From Anaerolineae bacterium (GTDB lineage Bacteria > Chloroflexota > Anaerolineae > Aggregatilineales > Phototrophicaceae): a stretch of 5,656 nt of DNA. Location: assembly GCA_028284565.1 (NCBI GenBank), contig JANQRM010000503.1, positions 1 to 5,656 on the forward strand, read 5' to 3'. Below are positions 1 through 4,944 of the stretch, piece by piece; within the stretch, counting starts at the first letter, position 1; each line of letters starts with the position of its first letter. The translations under genes were made by a program, and so were the position numbers. The notes beneath the pieces are model-generated. The model was not told the origin of the DNA and did not search any database. It worked only from the letters and a program-made list of their open reading frames with translations.

Positions 1-269
1 CCGCAGTCGTCGCTGACCAAGCACTCGTTTCCGACATTCTCGGTTACCACGTCGTTGTCGGTCGCGTCTTCAGTGCCGATATTCCCGGTCTCCTGAGCGA
101 TGAAGGTTCTGTCGATGTTGAGATGGCAAACGAAGGTATCGCCACCATCTCCGCTGACGACATGGGTGTGTTTATCAACGAATCCGAAATCGTCATGGTT
201 GACATCCAAGCAAGCAATGGGGTTATCCACGTGATTGATGCAGTACTACTGCCTCCAAGCGATGAATAA
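1..269 (+). CDS. Fasciclin (FAS1) domain protein, C-terminal fragment (5' end outside window)
   Basis: An open frame enters from the left edge (first complete codon at base 3) and ends at TAA 267-269, giving the last 89 residues. The fragment shows the C-terminal half of a FAS1 domain: an ILGYHVVVGRVFSADI segment matching the conserved YHV...G.v.S.d. motif, a beta-rich stretch (VDVEMANEGIATI), an Asn-containing strand (VFINESEIVMVDI), and the terminal hallmark SNGVIHVIDAVLLPP. FAS1 domains are exported or cell-surface adhesion modules of about 130-140 residues, so roughly a third or more of the domain and any signal peptide lie upstream. The protein stops a few residues after the domain, so no further domain follows. 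A rho-independent terminator lies 27 bases downstream. Domain identity is secure; substrate or partner is unknown. Confidence 0.93.
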   Translation, partial: AVVADQALVSDILGYHVVVGRVFSADIPGLLSDEGSVDVEMANEGIATISADDMGVFINESEIVMVDIQASNGVIHVIDAVLLPPSDE

Positions 270-296
270 CTAGCTGGACACGTTTCCCCAGTTTAT

Positions 297-331
297 CGAA
301 CCCTCACCGTGTTGGGGGTTCGTTTGCTTTT
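297..331 (+). terminator. Rho-independent terminator after the FAS1 gene
   Basis: A perfect 7-bp stem, CGAACCC (297-303) with GGGTTCG (316-322), encloses a 12-base loop and is followed at once by TTTGCTTTT. It lies just after the FAS1 stop codon and before the end of the convergent tetR gene. The minus-strand side has no T-run, so it should act mainly on rightward transcription. Confidence 0.8.
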
Positions 332-892
332 CTAGCGTGTCCATCCCGCCAGATATGCCGTCAGCGATTTGCGATAGGCTTCATCCAAATCCCCACCACG
401 ACGCAATTGCCCTGCCAATTCCAATATAACAAAGCCGTGCATCAAGGCGAAGATGCCTCGCAATGCTGGCAAGGAATCGGCTTCTCCCGAAAACTCAGCC
501 ATCAATGCCTGAAAGGGCAACATGGACTCTTCGGCTTCATCGTCATCAGGACGTAACGCATCAATCGTATTTGTATACATTAAGCCATAACGTCGGGGAT
601 ACGCATGAGCGTAATCGCGATAAGTCAGGGCGATGTTCAGCAATTGTTCGCTGTGAGATAAGGTCTTCTCCATCTGTTCAGCAATCGCCCCAATTAATTC
701 CCGCATTGTCATCTCATTCACTGCACGCAAAAGGTTGGTCTTGTTCTTGAAATACCGATAGAGTGAGGGCGTTTTCACCCCCAGCTCTTTTGCCAATTGG
801 TGCATCGAAAAGCCGTCCACACCCTCGGCTTCAATCATCTCACAGGCAGTCTCTAAGACCAGTTCTTGCGTAATCTGCGATGGATAAGGCAT
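332..892 (-). CDS. TetR/AcrR-family transcriptional regulator with WHG-type C-terminal domain
   Basis: This 186-aa DNA-binding repressor is probably dimeric and cytoplasmic. Residues 8-55 form the TetR N-terminal helical domain, with the helix-turn-helix around 29-48 (SMHQLAKELGVKTPSLYRYF) and the usual KxxLLRAV that follows. The C-terminal ligand-binding half ends in FALMHGFVILE (148-158), matching the W-x-x-x-H-G core of the TetR WHG domain with Phe in the Trp place, then a GGDLDEAYRKSL helix. The start is set by AAGGAG (897-902) four bases before ATG; this site overlaps the stop codon of the upstream DUF4260 gene, so the two genes are co-transcribed and probably coupled. Inference: it represses its own operon through the palindrome at 1313-1337 and is released by an unknown small ligand. 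The family is certain; the ligand is not known. Confidence 0.93.
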   Translation of the reverse strand: MPYPSQITQELVLETACEMIEAEGVDGFSMHQLAKELGVKTPSLYRYFKNKTNLLRAVNEMTMRELIGAIAEQMEKTLSHSEQLLNIALTYRDYAHAYPRRYGLMYTNTIDALRPDDDEAEESMLPFQALMAEFSGEADSLPALRGIFALMHGFVILELAGQLRRGGDLDEAYRKSLTAYLAGWTR

Positions 893-900
893 GGTTCTCC

Positions 901-1278
901 TTAAACGTGTTGAAGATGCGTATCCTTGAAATCCGTCGGATACTTCAGGCCATACCCAAGCATGCGGTCTAGTCCGATATGTGCCAAATTAATTAGTCCC
1001 AACGCAATTCCGAATTGCCATCCCAAAGCAAATGAGATACCAATGACGAAAAGAGGCAAAGTCGTGGTATGCACGAGATTATACAGCAAACTACCCATAC
1101 CTTTATTCACCAGATAGCCCACCGCCGACAAATCCGGTGCAAGGAGCAACGCCACAAACACACCCCAATCGCCAATCATATTCGCATAGAGCAAGACCGC
1201 ACTCACGAGCAGGGCAATGCCTTCTGCATGAAGCATCAATTTCGGTGCTGAGATGGACATCATTTTCGCTTGTGTCAT
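901..1278 (-). CDS. DUF4260 family integral membrane protein
   Basis: This 125-aa membrane protein of unknown function has about four hydrophobic segments (roughly residues 18-33, 37-57, 63-85 and 86-102). It carries the family's conserved blocks: LLLAPDLSAVGYL (44-56), GSLLYNLVHT (62-71), LAHIGLDRMLGYGLKYP (98-114) and the C-terminal FKDTHL. The histidines and aspartates in these blocks (D49, H70, H100, D104) sit at or near membrane edges and are plausible functional residues, but no reaction is known to me. The ATG at 1276-1278 is preceded on the minus strand by GGGAGA with about 7 bases of spacing. It is the first gene of a two-gene operon, with tetR beginning 8 bases after its stop. Its expression is very likely controlled by that regulator through the operator over the promoter. 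Confidence 0.9.
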   Translation of the reverse strand: MTQAKMMSISAPKLMLHAEGIALLVSAVLLYANMIGDWGVFVALLLAPDLSAVGYLVNKGMGSLLYNLVHTTTLPLFVIGISFALGWQFGIALGLINLAHIGLDRMLGYGLKYPTDFKDTHLQHV

Positions 1279-1312
1279 GATGATTTCTCCCGATAGTTAA
1301 CACCATTAGTTT

Positions 1313-1337
1313 TAAAGATTAACAATATTAGTCTTTA
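1313..1337. promoter_or_regulatory. Probable TetR operator: 25-bp near-palindrome over the -10 region
   Basis: The sequence starts TAAAGA and ends TCTTTA. It is centred on base 1325 and matches its own reverse complement at 20 of 25 positions; besides the unpaired central base, the only asymmetric positions are two mirrored pairs (1319/1331 and 1323/1327). The inner half-sites read GATTAA and TTAGTC, a spacing suited to a TetR dimer. The site covers the -10 hexamer and the predicted start of the minus-strand operon that encodes the TetR protein. What is seen is the symmetry and its position; that this regulator binds it is inference. Confidence 0.75.
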
Positions 1338-1350
1338 GTCAAAATGTCAA
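1322..1350 (-). promoter_or_regulatory. Sigma-70-type promoter of the DUF4260-tetR operon
   Basis: Read on the minus strand there is a perfect -35 hexamer TTGACA (1345-1350), a 17-base spacer and a -10 hexamer TATTGT (1322-1327, 4 of 6 consensus bases). Transcription would start near 1315, giving a leader of roughly 35-40 bases before the DUF4260 ATG. The -10 hexamer and much of the spacer lie inside the palindrome at 1313-1337, so a bound repressor would block polymerase directly. Confidence 0.8.
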
Positions 1351-1404
1351 GTTAGAAAAATGTTATACAGACATCATAAAGCAGATGAAAGATTGCGAGC
1401 TTAC

Positions 1405-1432
1405 TTGCACATCAACAGGATTATGATAAAAT
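1405..1432 (+). promoter_or_regulatory. Probable promoter of the AlkD-like gene
   Basis: TTGCAC (1405-1410) and TAAAAT (1427-1432), with a 16-base spacer, make a reasonable sigma-70 promoter reading rightward. The predicted start near 1439 leaves a leader of about 57 bases. A TTGACA at 1458-1463 is closer to the gene but has no usable -10 at the right distance. The promoter is about 70 bp from the operator at 1313-1337, so control by the TetR protein is not obvious. Confidence 0.5.
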
Positions 1433-1495
1433 GAATAAACAGAACACAATTTCTAATTTGACAAAACGGTCAGTTACTTAAAAGGATAAACCACC

Positions 1496-2161
1496 ATGAC
1501 TCTTGAAGAAGCACTTAAGGAACTGGAAGCACTCGGCGATGAGAAAACCCGTGAGCGGAATGCAAAAAATGGGGCAGGTGATAATCAATACGGTGTCAAG
1601 CTAGGTGATATCCGCAAAGTGGCGAAGAAAATAAAGACCGATCACGAATTAGCAATGGAACTATGGGAAACTGAGAATTTTGAGGCTCGTATGTTAGCCA
1701 TTCTCGTAATGAAACCCAAGCAACTTTCAGCTGACGAGTTAGATGAATTGGTGCGTTCTGTCCGCTATGTGCGAGTGGCAGATTGGCTGAATGCCTATAT
1801 TGTCAAAAAGCACCCGGACAAAGAGACGCTACGTCAAAAATGGATGACTGACGATGACCCGATGGCGGCGCGTGCGGGCTGGGATTTAACCTCTCAGCGA
1901 GTTGCAAAAAGCCCGGATGGTCTCGATGTGCCGAAACTGCTGAATCGCATCGAAACGGAAATGGGCGATGCAGAACCAGAAGCCCAATGGACAATGAATT
2001 ACACACTAGCAGAAATCGGCATCAACTTTCCCGACCATCGCGAGCGTGCCATCAACATTGGCGAGACTTTAGGCATCTATCGGGATTATCCTGTCTCCAA
2101 AGGTTGTACCTCGCCCTTTGCACCCATCTGGATCAATGAAATGGTCAGCCGACAAAACTAA
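1496..2161 (+). CDS. DNA alkylation repair protein, AlkD-like HEAT-repeat family
   Basis: This 221-aa, all-helical, cytoplasmic protein of the DNA alkylation repair family (PF08713 type) is close in length to Bacillus AlkD (about 237 aa). The family folds as stacked HEAT-like repeats that grip DNA; characterised members excise N3- and N7-alkylated bases. Visible family blocks are NAKNGAGDNQYGVKLGDIRK (22-41), ETENFEARMLAILVMKP (58-74), RVADWLNAYIVKKHP (93-107), DDPMAARAGWDL (120-131), WTMNYTLAEIGINFP (165-179) and DYPVSKGCTSPFAPIWINEMV (197-217). The arginine matching AlkD Arg148 appears kept (R126), but the catalytic Asp113 position aligns by eye with Tyr101, and Trp187 with Tyr169. It may therefore be a divergent branch with altered or no glycosylase activity. 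The start has AAAGGA (1481-1486) 9 bases upstream of ATG. A strong terminator follows, so it is a single-gene unit. Confidence 0.88.
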   Translation: MTLEEALKELEALGDEKTRERNAKNGAGDNQYGVKLGDIRKVAKKIKTDHELAMELWETENFEARMLAILVMKPKQLSADELDELVRSVRYVRVADWLNAYIVKKHPDKETLRQKWMTDDDPMAARAGWDLTSQRVAKSPDGLDVPKLLNRIETEMGDAEPEAQWTMNYTLAEIGINFPDHRERAINIGETLGIYRDYPVSKGCTSPFAPIWINEMVSRQN

Positions 2162-2194
2162 ATTTGTCACTACAAAAAATATCGTCTTCTCAAT

Positions 2195-2220
2195 AAGTGC
2201 GCTTCGGCGTACTTTTTATT
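2195..2220 (+). terminator. Rho-independent terminator of the AlkD-like gene, with C(UUCG)G tetraloop
   Basis: An 8-bp stem with one G-U wobble (2195-2202 with 2207-2214) closes a UUCG tetraloop on a C-G pair, an exceptionally stable RNA hairpin. It is followed by TTTTT then ATT. It lies 34 bases after the AlkD-like stop codon. Confidence 0.88.
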
Positions 2221-2261
2221 TGACTATCTAAATGACCCAGTTGGAAAAATCTACAGACAAC

Positions 2262-2286
2262 AAAAAAAGAGCGTCAGAAACGCCCT
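2262..2286 (-). terminator. Rho-independent terminator of the small exported protein gene
   Basis: On the minus strand, AGGGCGT (2280-2286) pairs with ACGCTCT (2268-2274) through a 5-base loop with one G-U wobble, and is followed by a run of seven T (complement of 2262-2268). It lies 24 bases after the stop codon of the minus-strand gene at 2310-2567. This supports that short ORF as a real transcription unit. Confidence 0.85.
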
Positions 2287-2309
2287 TCTTCATAATTTGC
2301 CAGTCTTCA

Positions 2310-2567
2310 TTAATCTCCGCCAGCGAGGTCCCACAGGATTGTATCTGGAACGGATACATCGTCATCATCGCCGTCGTCAGGGCGGACTAATTCATGAACC
2401 CAGTTGTCGAAGTCGAGTGGATCATCGTCTCCTCGTGAGTTGGCAGGCAAGGTTGACTCCGTGCAAACACCGGTTTCAGGATCGCACCAGATATAGATGC
2501 TTTGTGCATATATCGGTACGACGATAAATGCGAGAAGGAGGATGAGTAGTACGGTTCGTTTGAGCAT
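2310..2567 (-). CDS. Small exported acidic protein, hypothetical
   Basis: I do not recognise this 85-aa protein. It begins MLKRTVLLILLLAFIVVPIYAQ: a basic n-region, a long hydrophobic core (residues 6-20) and an IYA-Q site at about 21/22 that suits signal peptidase I. There is no lipobox, so it should be a secreted or surface peptide rather than a lipoprotein. The mature part of about 64 residues has two cysteines spaced C28-x6-C35, which could form a disulfide, and acidic clusters GDDDP (46-50) and DDGDDDD (64-70); it is strongly negative. The ATG at 2565-2567 has GGAG about 11 bases upstream, a rather long spacing. It has a good terminator downstream. It lies next to, and opposite in direction to, the tail-like block. 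No clear promoter was found. Confidence 0.68.
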   Translation of the reverse strand: MLKRTVLLILLLAFIVVPIYAQSIYIWCDPETGVCTESTLPANSRGDDDPLDFDNWVHELVRPDDGDDDDVSVPDTILWDLAGGD

Positions 2568-2722
2568 GATTGATTAAACTCCATAAGTTGTTAGACAATC
2601 TCCACTCTAATCCTCGACCGCCTAAAAAGAGCTTAAAAAGCGTTTTGTTTTCACCGATGCACACTTTTTTATCGGATTTTTACGATTCCCCCATTCCATC
2701 CACCTAATCCAAAGGAGCATCT
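2568..2722. other. Gap between the exported-protein gene and the tail-like block
   Basis: These 155 bp separate two divergent genes and must hold at least one promoter, but I see no convincing hexamer pair on either strand. The stretch is rich in A and T runs. A short dyad, CCGAT (2654-2658) with ATCGG (2671-2675), followed by ATTTTT could be a weak rightward terminator, but only 5 bp pair and no rightward gene precedes it. No tRNA, integrase site or direct repeat marks a prophage edge here. The AAAGGAG at 2711-2717 is the ribosome binding site of the next gene. Confidence 0.5.
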
Positions 2723-3181
2723 ATGGCAACCTTCCGTACCGCTTGTACCAACCTGTCCAACCTATCCGTGACGGGCATCATCCACAACTACGATGTCAAT
2801 GAAGTCCCCGACTCACTTCACCGCGCGCAACTCCCAGCCTTACTTGTCCTGCCCATCGACATTCAGGACGATAACCCCGCAACAGAATCGTCCGCAGGCA
2901 TCAAGACTGTCGCTTTCAGTGATGGCGGACAATCTGTCGTCTACATGGTGACACACCTTCTCCTCATCGCCCCGCTATCCGCCAGCAAAGGCATCCGCGC
3001 ACATCTACCAACCCTCATCGACAGCATCGACAACTACTTCTCTGCATTAGGTGCAGATGTCACCGTCAGCGACTCCCTCCTCGAACCCGTCCAAGTTCAC
3101 GTCGAACCCGGCATCTTCACCTTCAACGACATTCCCTATATCGGCTGTGCCTTCCGTCACACATGGATGCTAGAGATATAA
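2723..3181 (+). CDS. Phage-like protein, possible tail terminator/completion protein
   Basis: This 152-aa protein has no signal peptide or membrane segment. An N-terminal helix (FRTACTNLSNLSVTGI) leads to NYDVNEVPDSLHRAQLPALLVLPID (22-46), then beta strands (TVAFSDGGQSVVYMVTHLLLIAPL, 62-85), a helix (GIRAHLPTLIDSIDNYFSAL, 90-109) and C-terminal strands ending FRHTWMLEI. The order (N-terminal helix, 'pdslpraqlPALlVlP' strand, long hairpin, helix, final strands) and the length resemble phage tail-terminator or head-tail completion proteins, which cap the tail tube. The match is in overall pattern, not in a diagnostic motif, so it remains tentative. AAAGGAG lies 5 bases before the ATG. It is the first gene of a rightward block whose later members are more clearly tail-like. 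Confidence 0.75.
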   Translation: MATFRTACTNLSNLSVTGIIHNYDVNEVPDSLHRAQLPALLVLPIDIQDDNPATESSAGIKTVAFSDGGQSVVYMVTHLLLIAPLSASKGIRAHLPTLIDSIDNYFSALGADVTVSDSLLEPVQVHVEPGIFTFNDIPYIGCAFRHTWMLEI

Positions 3182-3202
3182 CCGAAAATTCGGAGACATT
3201 TT

Positions 3203-3230
3203 GTAGGGGCATACAGCTGTACGCCCTTAC
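3203..3230. repeat. 28-bp extragenic palindrome (REP-like) between tail genes
   Basis: The element begins GTAGGGGCATAC and ends GTACGCCCTTAC around a central AGCT. It is a complete inverted repeat when two mirrored positions are allowed as G-U pairs (3206/3227 and 3211/3222). It fills part of the 90-bp gap between the first two tail-like genes. Elements of the form 'tagggGCgtac...gtacGCCCcta' are typical of dispersed intergenic repeats in several bacterial phyla; that is recalled knowledge, and only one copy is seen here. There is no T-run after it, so it is not a terminator. Confidence 0.7.
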
Positions 3231-3271
3231 TGGTTTGATTATCTATCTGACAACTTATATAAGGAGAATCT

Positions 3272-4795
3272 ATGATCAGCTACATCCTCGCTATTGACCA
3301 GAACGACGATGGCGACTTCACCGATACTGCCGAAGACATCACCACCGATGTGTTGGAGATGCGCTGGCGATTGGGCATGACCAACGCCTACGACTCGATG
3401 GCTCCCCCCGCCACTGCTGAAATCACCCTCCGCAATTGGGATGGGAACCACTCACCTGAAAATGGAGACTGGCAAATCGGTAAACCCATTCGCATCCAAA
3501 GCGACGATGATACAACCGTCCGCACCCACTTCACCGGATTCATCACGCGCATCATCCCCCAAACTGGCGACCACAGCCCCAAGACCATCACCCTCCATGC
3601 CGAAAGTGTCGATAGCTTCTTCCCACAAAATCACGTCACCCTCACGCCCCAGCAAAACGTGACCGCCGATACCGTCATTCAAGCTATCCTCGACCAACTC
3701 AATCTTCGTCGGGCAGTCTTGGATGGCTACCTCATCATCGGTGTGGAGGATTACAATGTCATTGGCACAGACAAGCTCTTCGGAGATGCCATCACGAGCA
3801 GTCTGGAAACAGGCAAATCGACTTTTGCTTATGTGGGCGATACATGGGGCGATGGTATTCCAGCAGATACAGCCATTCGTGAACTCGCCACCAGTGAACG
3901 CGGACGCTTCTTCATCAACCGAGCAGGGCAGGCTGTCTTCTACAATCGGCATCACACCTTGCTCGATACCACAGTCAATGCGACCTTCACCGACAATATG
4001 GACGCGCTCGATTATGCTTATGGCGAAGGCGTAGTCAACCATCTTGAAACCACCATCATCCCGCGTAGTATCGGCGCAGAAGGCAGTGTGCTATGGGCAT
4101 TATCCAGCGTTCAACAACTCGAAGCAGGCACACAACGAACTTTTGTCGCACGCTATCGAGACGAGGATAAAAATCCCATTGGTGCATTATCCGTCATGCC
4201 ACCACAAGCCAACGCCGACTACACCGCCAATGCCAATCAAGATGGCTCCGGTGAAAATCTGACTGACCAACTCGCTGTCGATTTACTCCATGTCGGCGCG
4301 AGTTCAGCACAAATCCAGCTTCGTAACCTCTCGAATCAGACACTCTACATCCAAACACTTCAGCTACGGGGAACACCCCTCATTCAAGGGGACAAGCTGA
4401 CTTTGAACCATGCCGATGCCGAGAGCCAGACTTTCTATGGCGTGCGACAGATGCGTCTCAATCTGCCAACGCTGACCTCACTCGATGAAGCCGACCAAAT
4501 TTCCCGTTACGAAGTCGCCCGACGCAAAGACCCACGCGGAATCGCCAAGTCCATCACCCTCAGCACCCGCAACCATCCCACACACGTTCTCGCGCGCACG
4601 CTGTTTGACCGCCTCACGATTACGGATGCTCAAACGGGTTTTTCTGCGGATGTCGTTATCATCGGCAAAGCCCATCACGTCGATAAAGGGGGCAGTCGTC
4701 ACAGAGTCACATGGACACTTGAACCCGCCGACAGTGACCGCTTTCTCATCATCGGCACACACAATCCCGACGGCACACGTCGTCTGGCGTATTAA
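3272..4795 (+). CDS. Phage tail baseplate/hub-like protein
   Basis: This 507-aa structural protein is probably part of the tail tip or baseplate. The N-terminus holds a calcium-loop-like DQNDDGDFTD (9-18) and then the recognisable sequence APPATAEITLRNWDGNHSPENG (44-65) with GKPIRIQ (70-76), which is typical of tail-tip proteins that begin with a 'DxDNDGDF...PATAelTLdN.DgrfSPeN' module. A middle section (TADTVIQAILDQL, 131-143; AIRELATSERGRFFINRAGQAVFYNRH, 201-227) looks like the hub-type fold where a residue stretch reads 'a...ea..G.ff.d..G...f'. Residues 270-390 form a beta-rich insert (AQIQLRNLSNQTLYIQTLQLRG). The C-terminus (YEVARRKDPRG... LARTLFDRLTIT... HRVTWTLEPADSDRFLIIG) closes the hub module. 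AAGGAG (3261-3266) is 5 bases before the ATG. Membership in a tail apparatus is well supported; the exact position in the particle is inference. Confidence 0.85.
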   Translation: MISYILAIDQNDDGDFTDTAEDITTDVLEMRWRLGMTNAYDSMAPPATAEITLRNWDGNHSPENGDWQIGKPIRIQSDDDTTVRTHFTGFITRIIPQTGDHSPKTITLHAESVDSFFPQNHVTLTPQQNVTADTVIQAILDQLNLRRAVLDGYLIIGVEDYNVIGTDKLFGDAITSSLETGKSTFAYVGDTWGDGIPADTAIRELATSERGRFFINRAGQAVFYNRHHTLLDTTVNATFTDNMDALDYAYGEGVVNHLETTIIPRSIGAEGSVLWALSSVQQLEAGTQRTFVARYRDEDKNPIGALSVMPPQANADYTANANQDGSGENLTDQLAVDLLHVGASSAQIQLRNLSNQTLYIQTLQLRGTPLIQGDKLTLNHADAESQTFYGVRQMRLNLPTLTSLDEADQISRYEVARRKDPRGIAKSITLSTRNHPTHVLARTLFDRLTITDAQTGFSADVVIIGKAHHVDKGGSRHRVTWTLEPADSDRFLIIGTHNPDGTRRLAY

Positions 4796-4817
4796 AACTT
4801 CATCGTAATGTAGCAAA

Positions 4818-4848
4818 CTTCCCTCCCTAAGAATTGGGGAGGACGAAG
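4818..4848. repeat. Inverted repeat (CCTCCC/GGGAGG with outer CTTC/GAAG)
   Basis: CCTCCC (4822-4827) pairs with GGGAGG (4837-4842) across a 9-base loop. After a two-base bulge (AC), CTTC (4818-4821) pairs with GAAG (4845-4848). There is no downstream T-run, so it is not a standard terminator. It looks like a dispersed intergenic palindrome. It could also protect the upstream mRNA end or lower read-through. Confidence 0.6.
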
Positions 4849-4860
4849 TAGAGTGTCTAC
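4848..4860. repeat. Short hairpin GTAGA-gtg-TCTAC
   Basis: A perfect 5-bp inverted repeat with a 3-base loop shares its first base with the last base of the larger dyad at 4818-4848. Together they could form two stacked hairpins in the transcript. Alone it is short enough to be chance. Confidence 0.4.
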
Positions 4861-4893
4861 GCCTGCTGGGGGCTCGCAATTCCCTGAAAGCAA

Positions 4894-4928
4894 CCTTCTG
4901 ACATCTGAAATCTAACATCTGTCATCTA
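4894..4928. repeat. Degenerate heptamer tandem repeat, consensus ACATCTG
   Basis: Five back-to-back 7-base units occupy 35 bases; the 2nd (4901-4907) and 4th (4915-4921) are both exactly ACATCTG, and all five share TCT at unit positions 4-6. The array ends 3 bases before the AAAGGAG of the fibre-like gene. It resembles the short tandem heptanucleotide repeats known from cyanobacteria and some other phyla. The role is unknown; it could affect the leader of the downstream message. Confidence 0.65.
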
Positions 4929-4944
4929 TACAAAGGAGCAATCC

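Larger units (their letters stand above)
4796..4944. other. 149-bp gap with two hairpins and heptamer repeats
   Basis: No gene is seen in this gap between the hub-like and fibre-like genes. It contains, in order, a hairpin-forming dyad (4818-4848), a second hairpin (4848-4860), a G-rich stretch (4861-4875), a five-unit heptamer array (4894-4928), and the ribosome binding site AAAGGAG (4932-4938) of the next gene. The gap is unusually long and structured for the inside of a phage structural operon. Confidence 0.7.

Noticed and set aside
463..750. 95-codon plus-strand frame inside the tetR gene
   Set aside because: It is antisense to a clear TetR protein and has no credible domain.
1361..1375. 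ATGT...ACAT inverted repeat as a second operator between the divergent units
   Set aside because: Only four paired bases in AT-rich DNA and no resemblance to the 1313-1337 site.
2387..2584. Alternative minus-strand start (ATG 2582-2584) in another frame over the small exported-protein gene
   Set aside because: Its product lacks a signal peptide or any domain. The 2310-2567 frame has a signal peptide and ends just before a matching terminator.
2654..2681. CCGAT/ATCGG dyad followed by ATTTTT as a rightward terminator
   Set aside because: Only five base pairs with a 12-base loop, and no rightward gene lies between it and the previous terminator. Noted in the gap entry only.
3182..3193. CCGAAAATTCGG near-palindrome right after the first tail-like gene
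   Set aside because: The two-base centre cannot form a hairpin loop, and the symmetry is short enough to be chance.
3235..3261. TTGATT and TATATA as a promoter in front of the hub-like gene
   Set aside because: Spacing is only about 15 bases, and the implied start would fall on or after the ribosome binding site, leaving no usable leader.
3452..4042. 196-codon open frame on the minus strand opposite the hub-like gene
   Set aside because: It is wholly antisense to a well-supported coding sequence. The translated protein shows no recognisable domain, and the open frame follows from codon bias of the plus-strand gene.
4478..4918. 146-codon minus-strand frame covering the end of the hub-like gene and the following gap
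   Set aside because: It is antisense to the conserved C-terminus of the hub-like protein, and its composition is rich in Arg, Ser and Cys as expected of a shadow frame.
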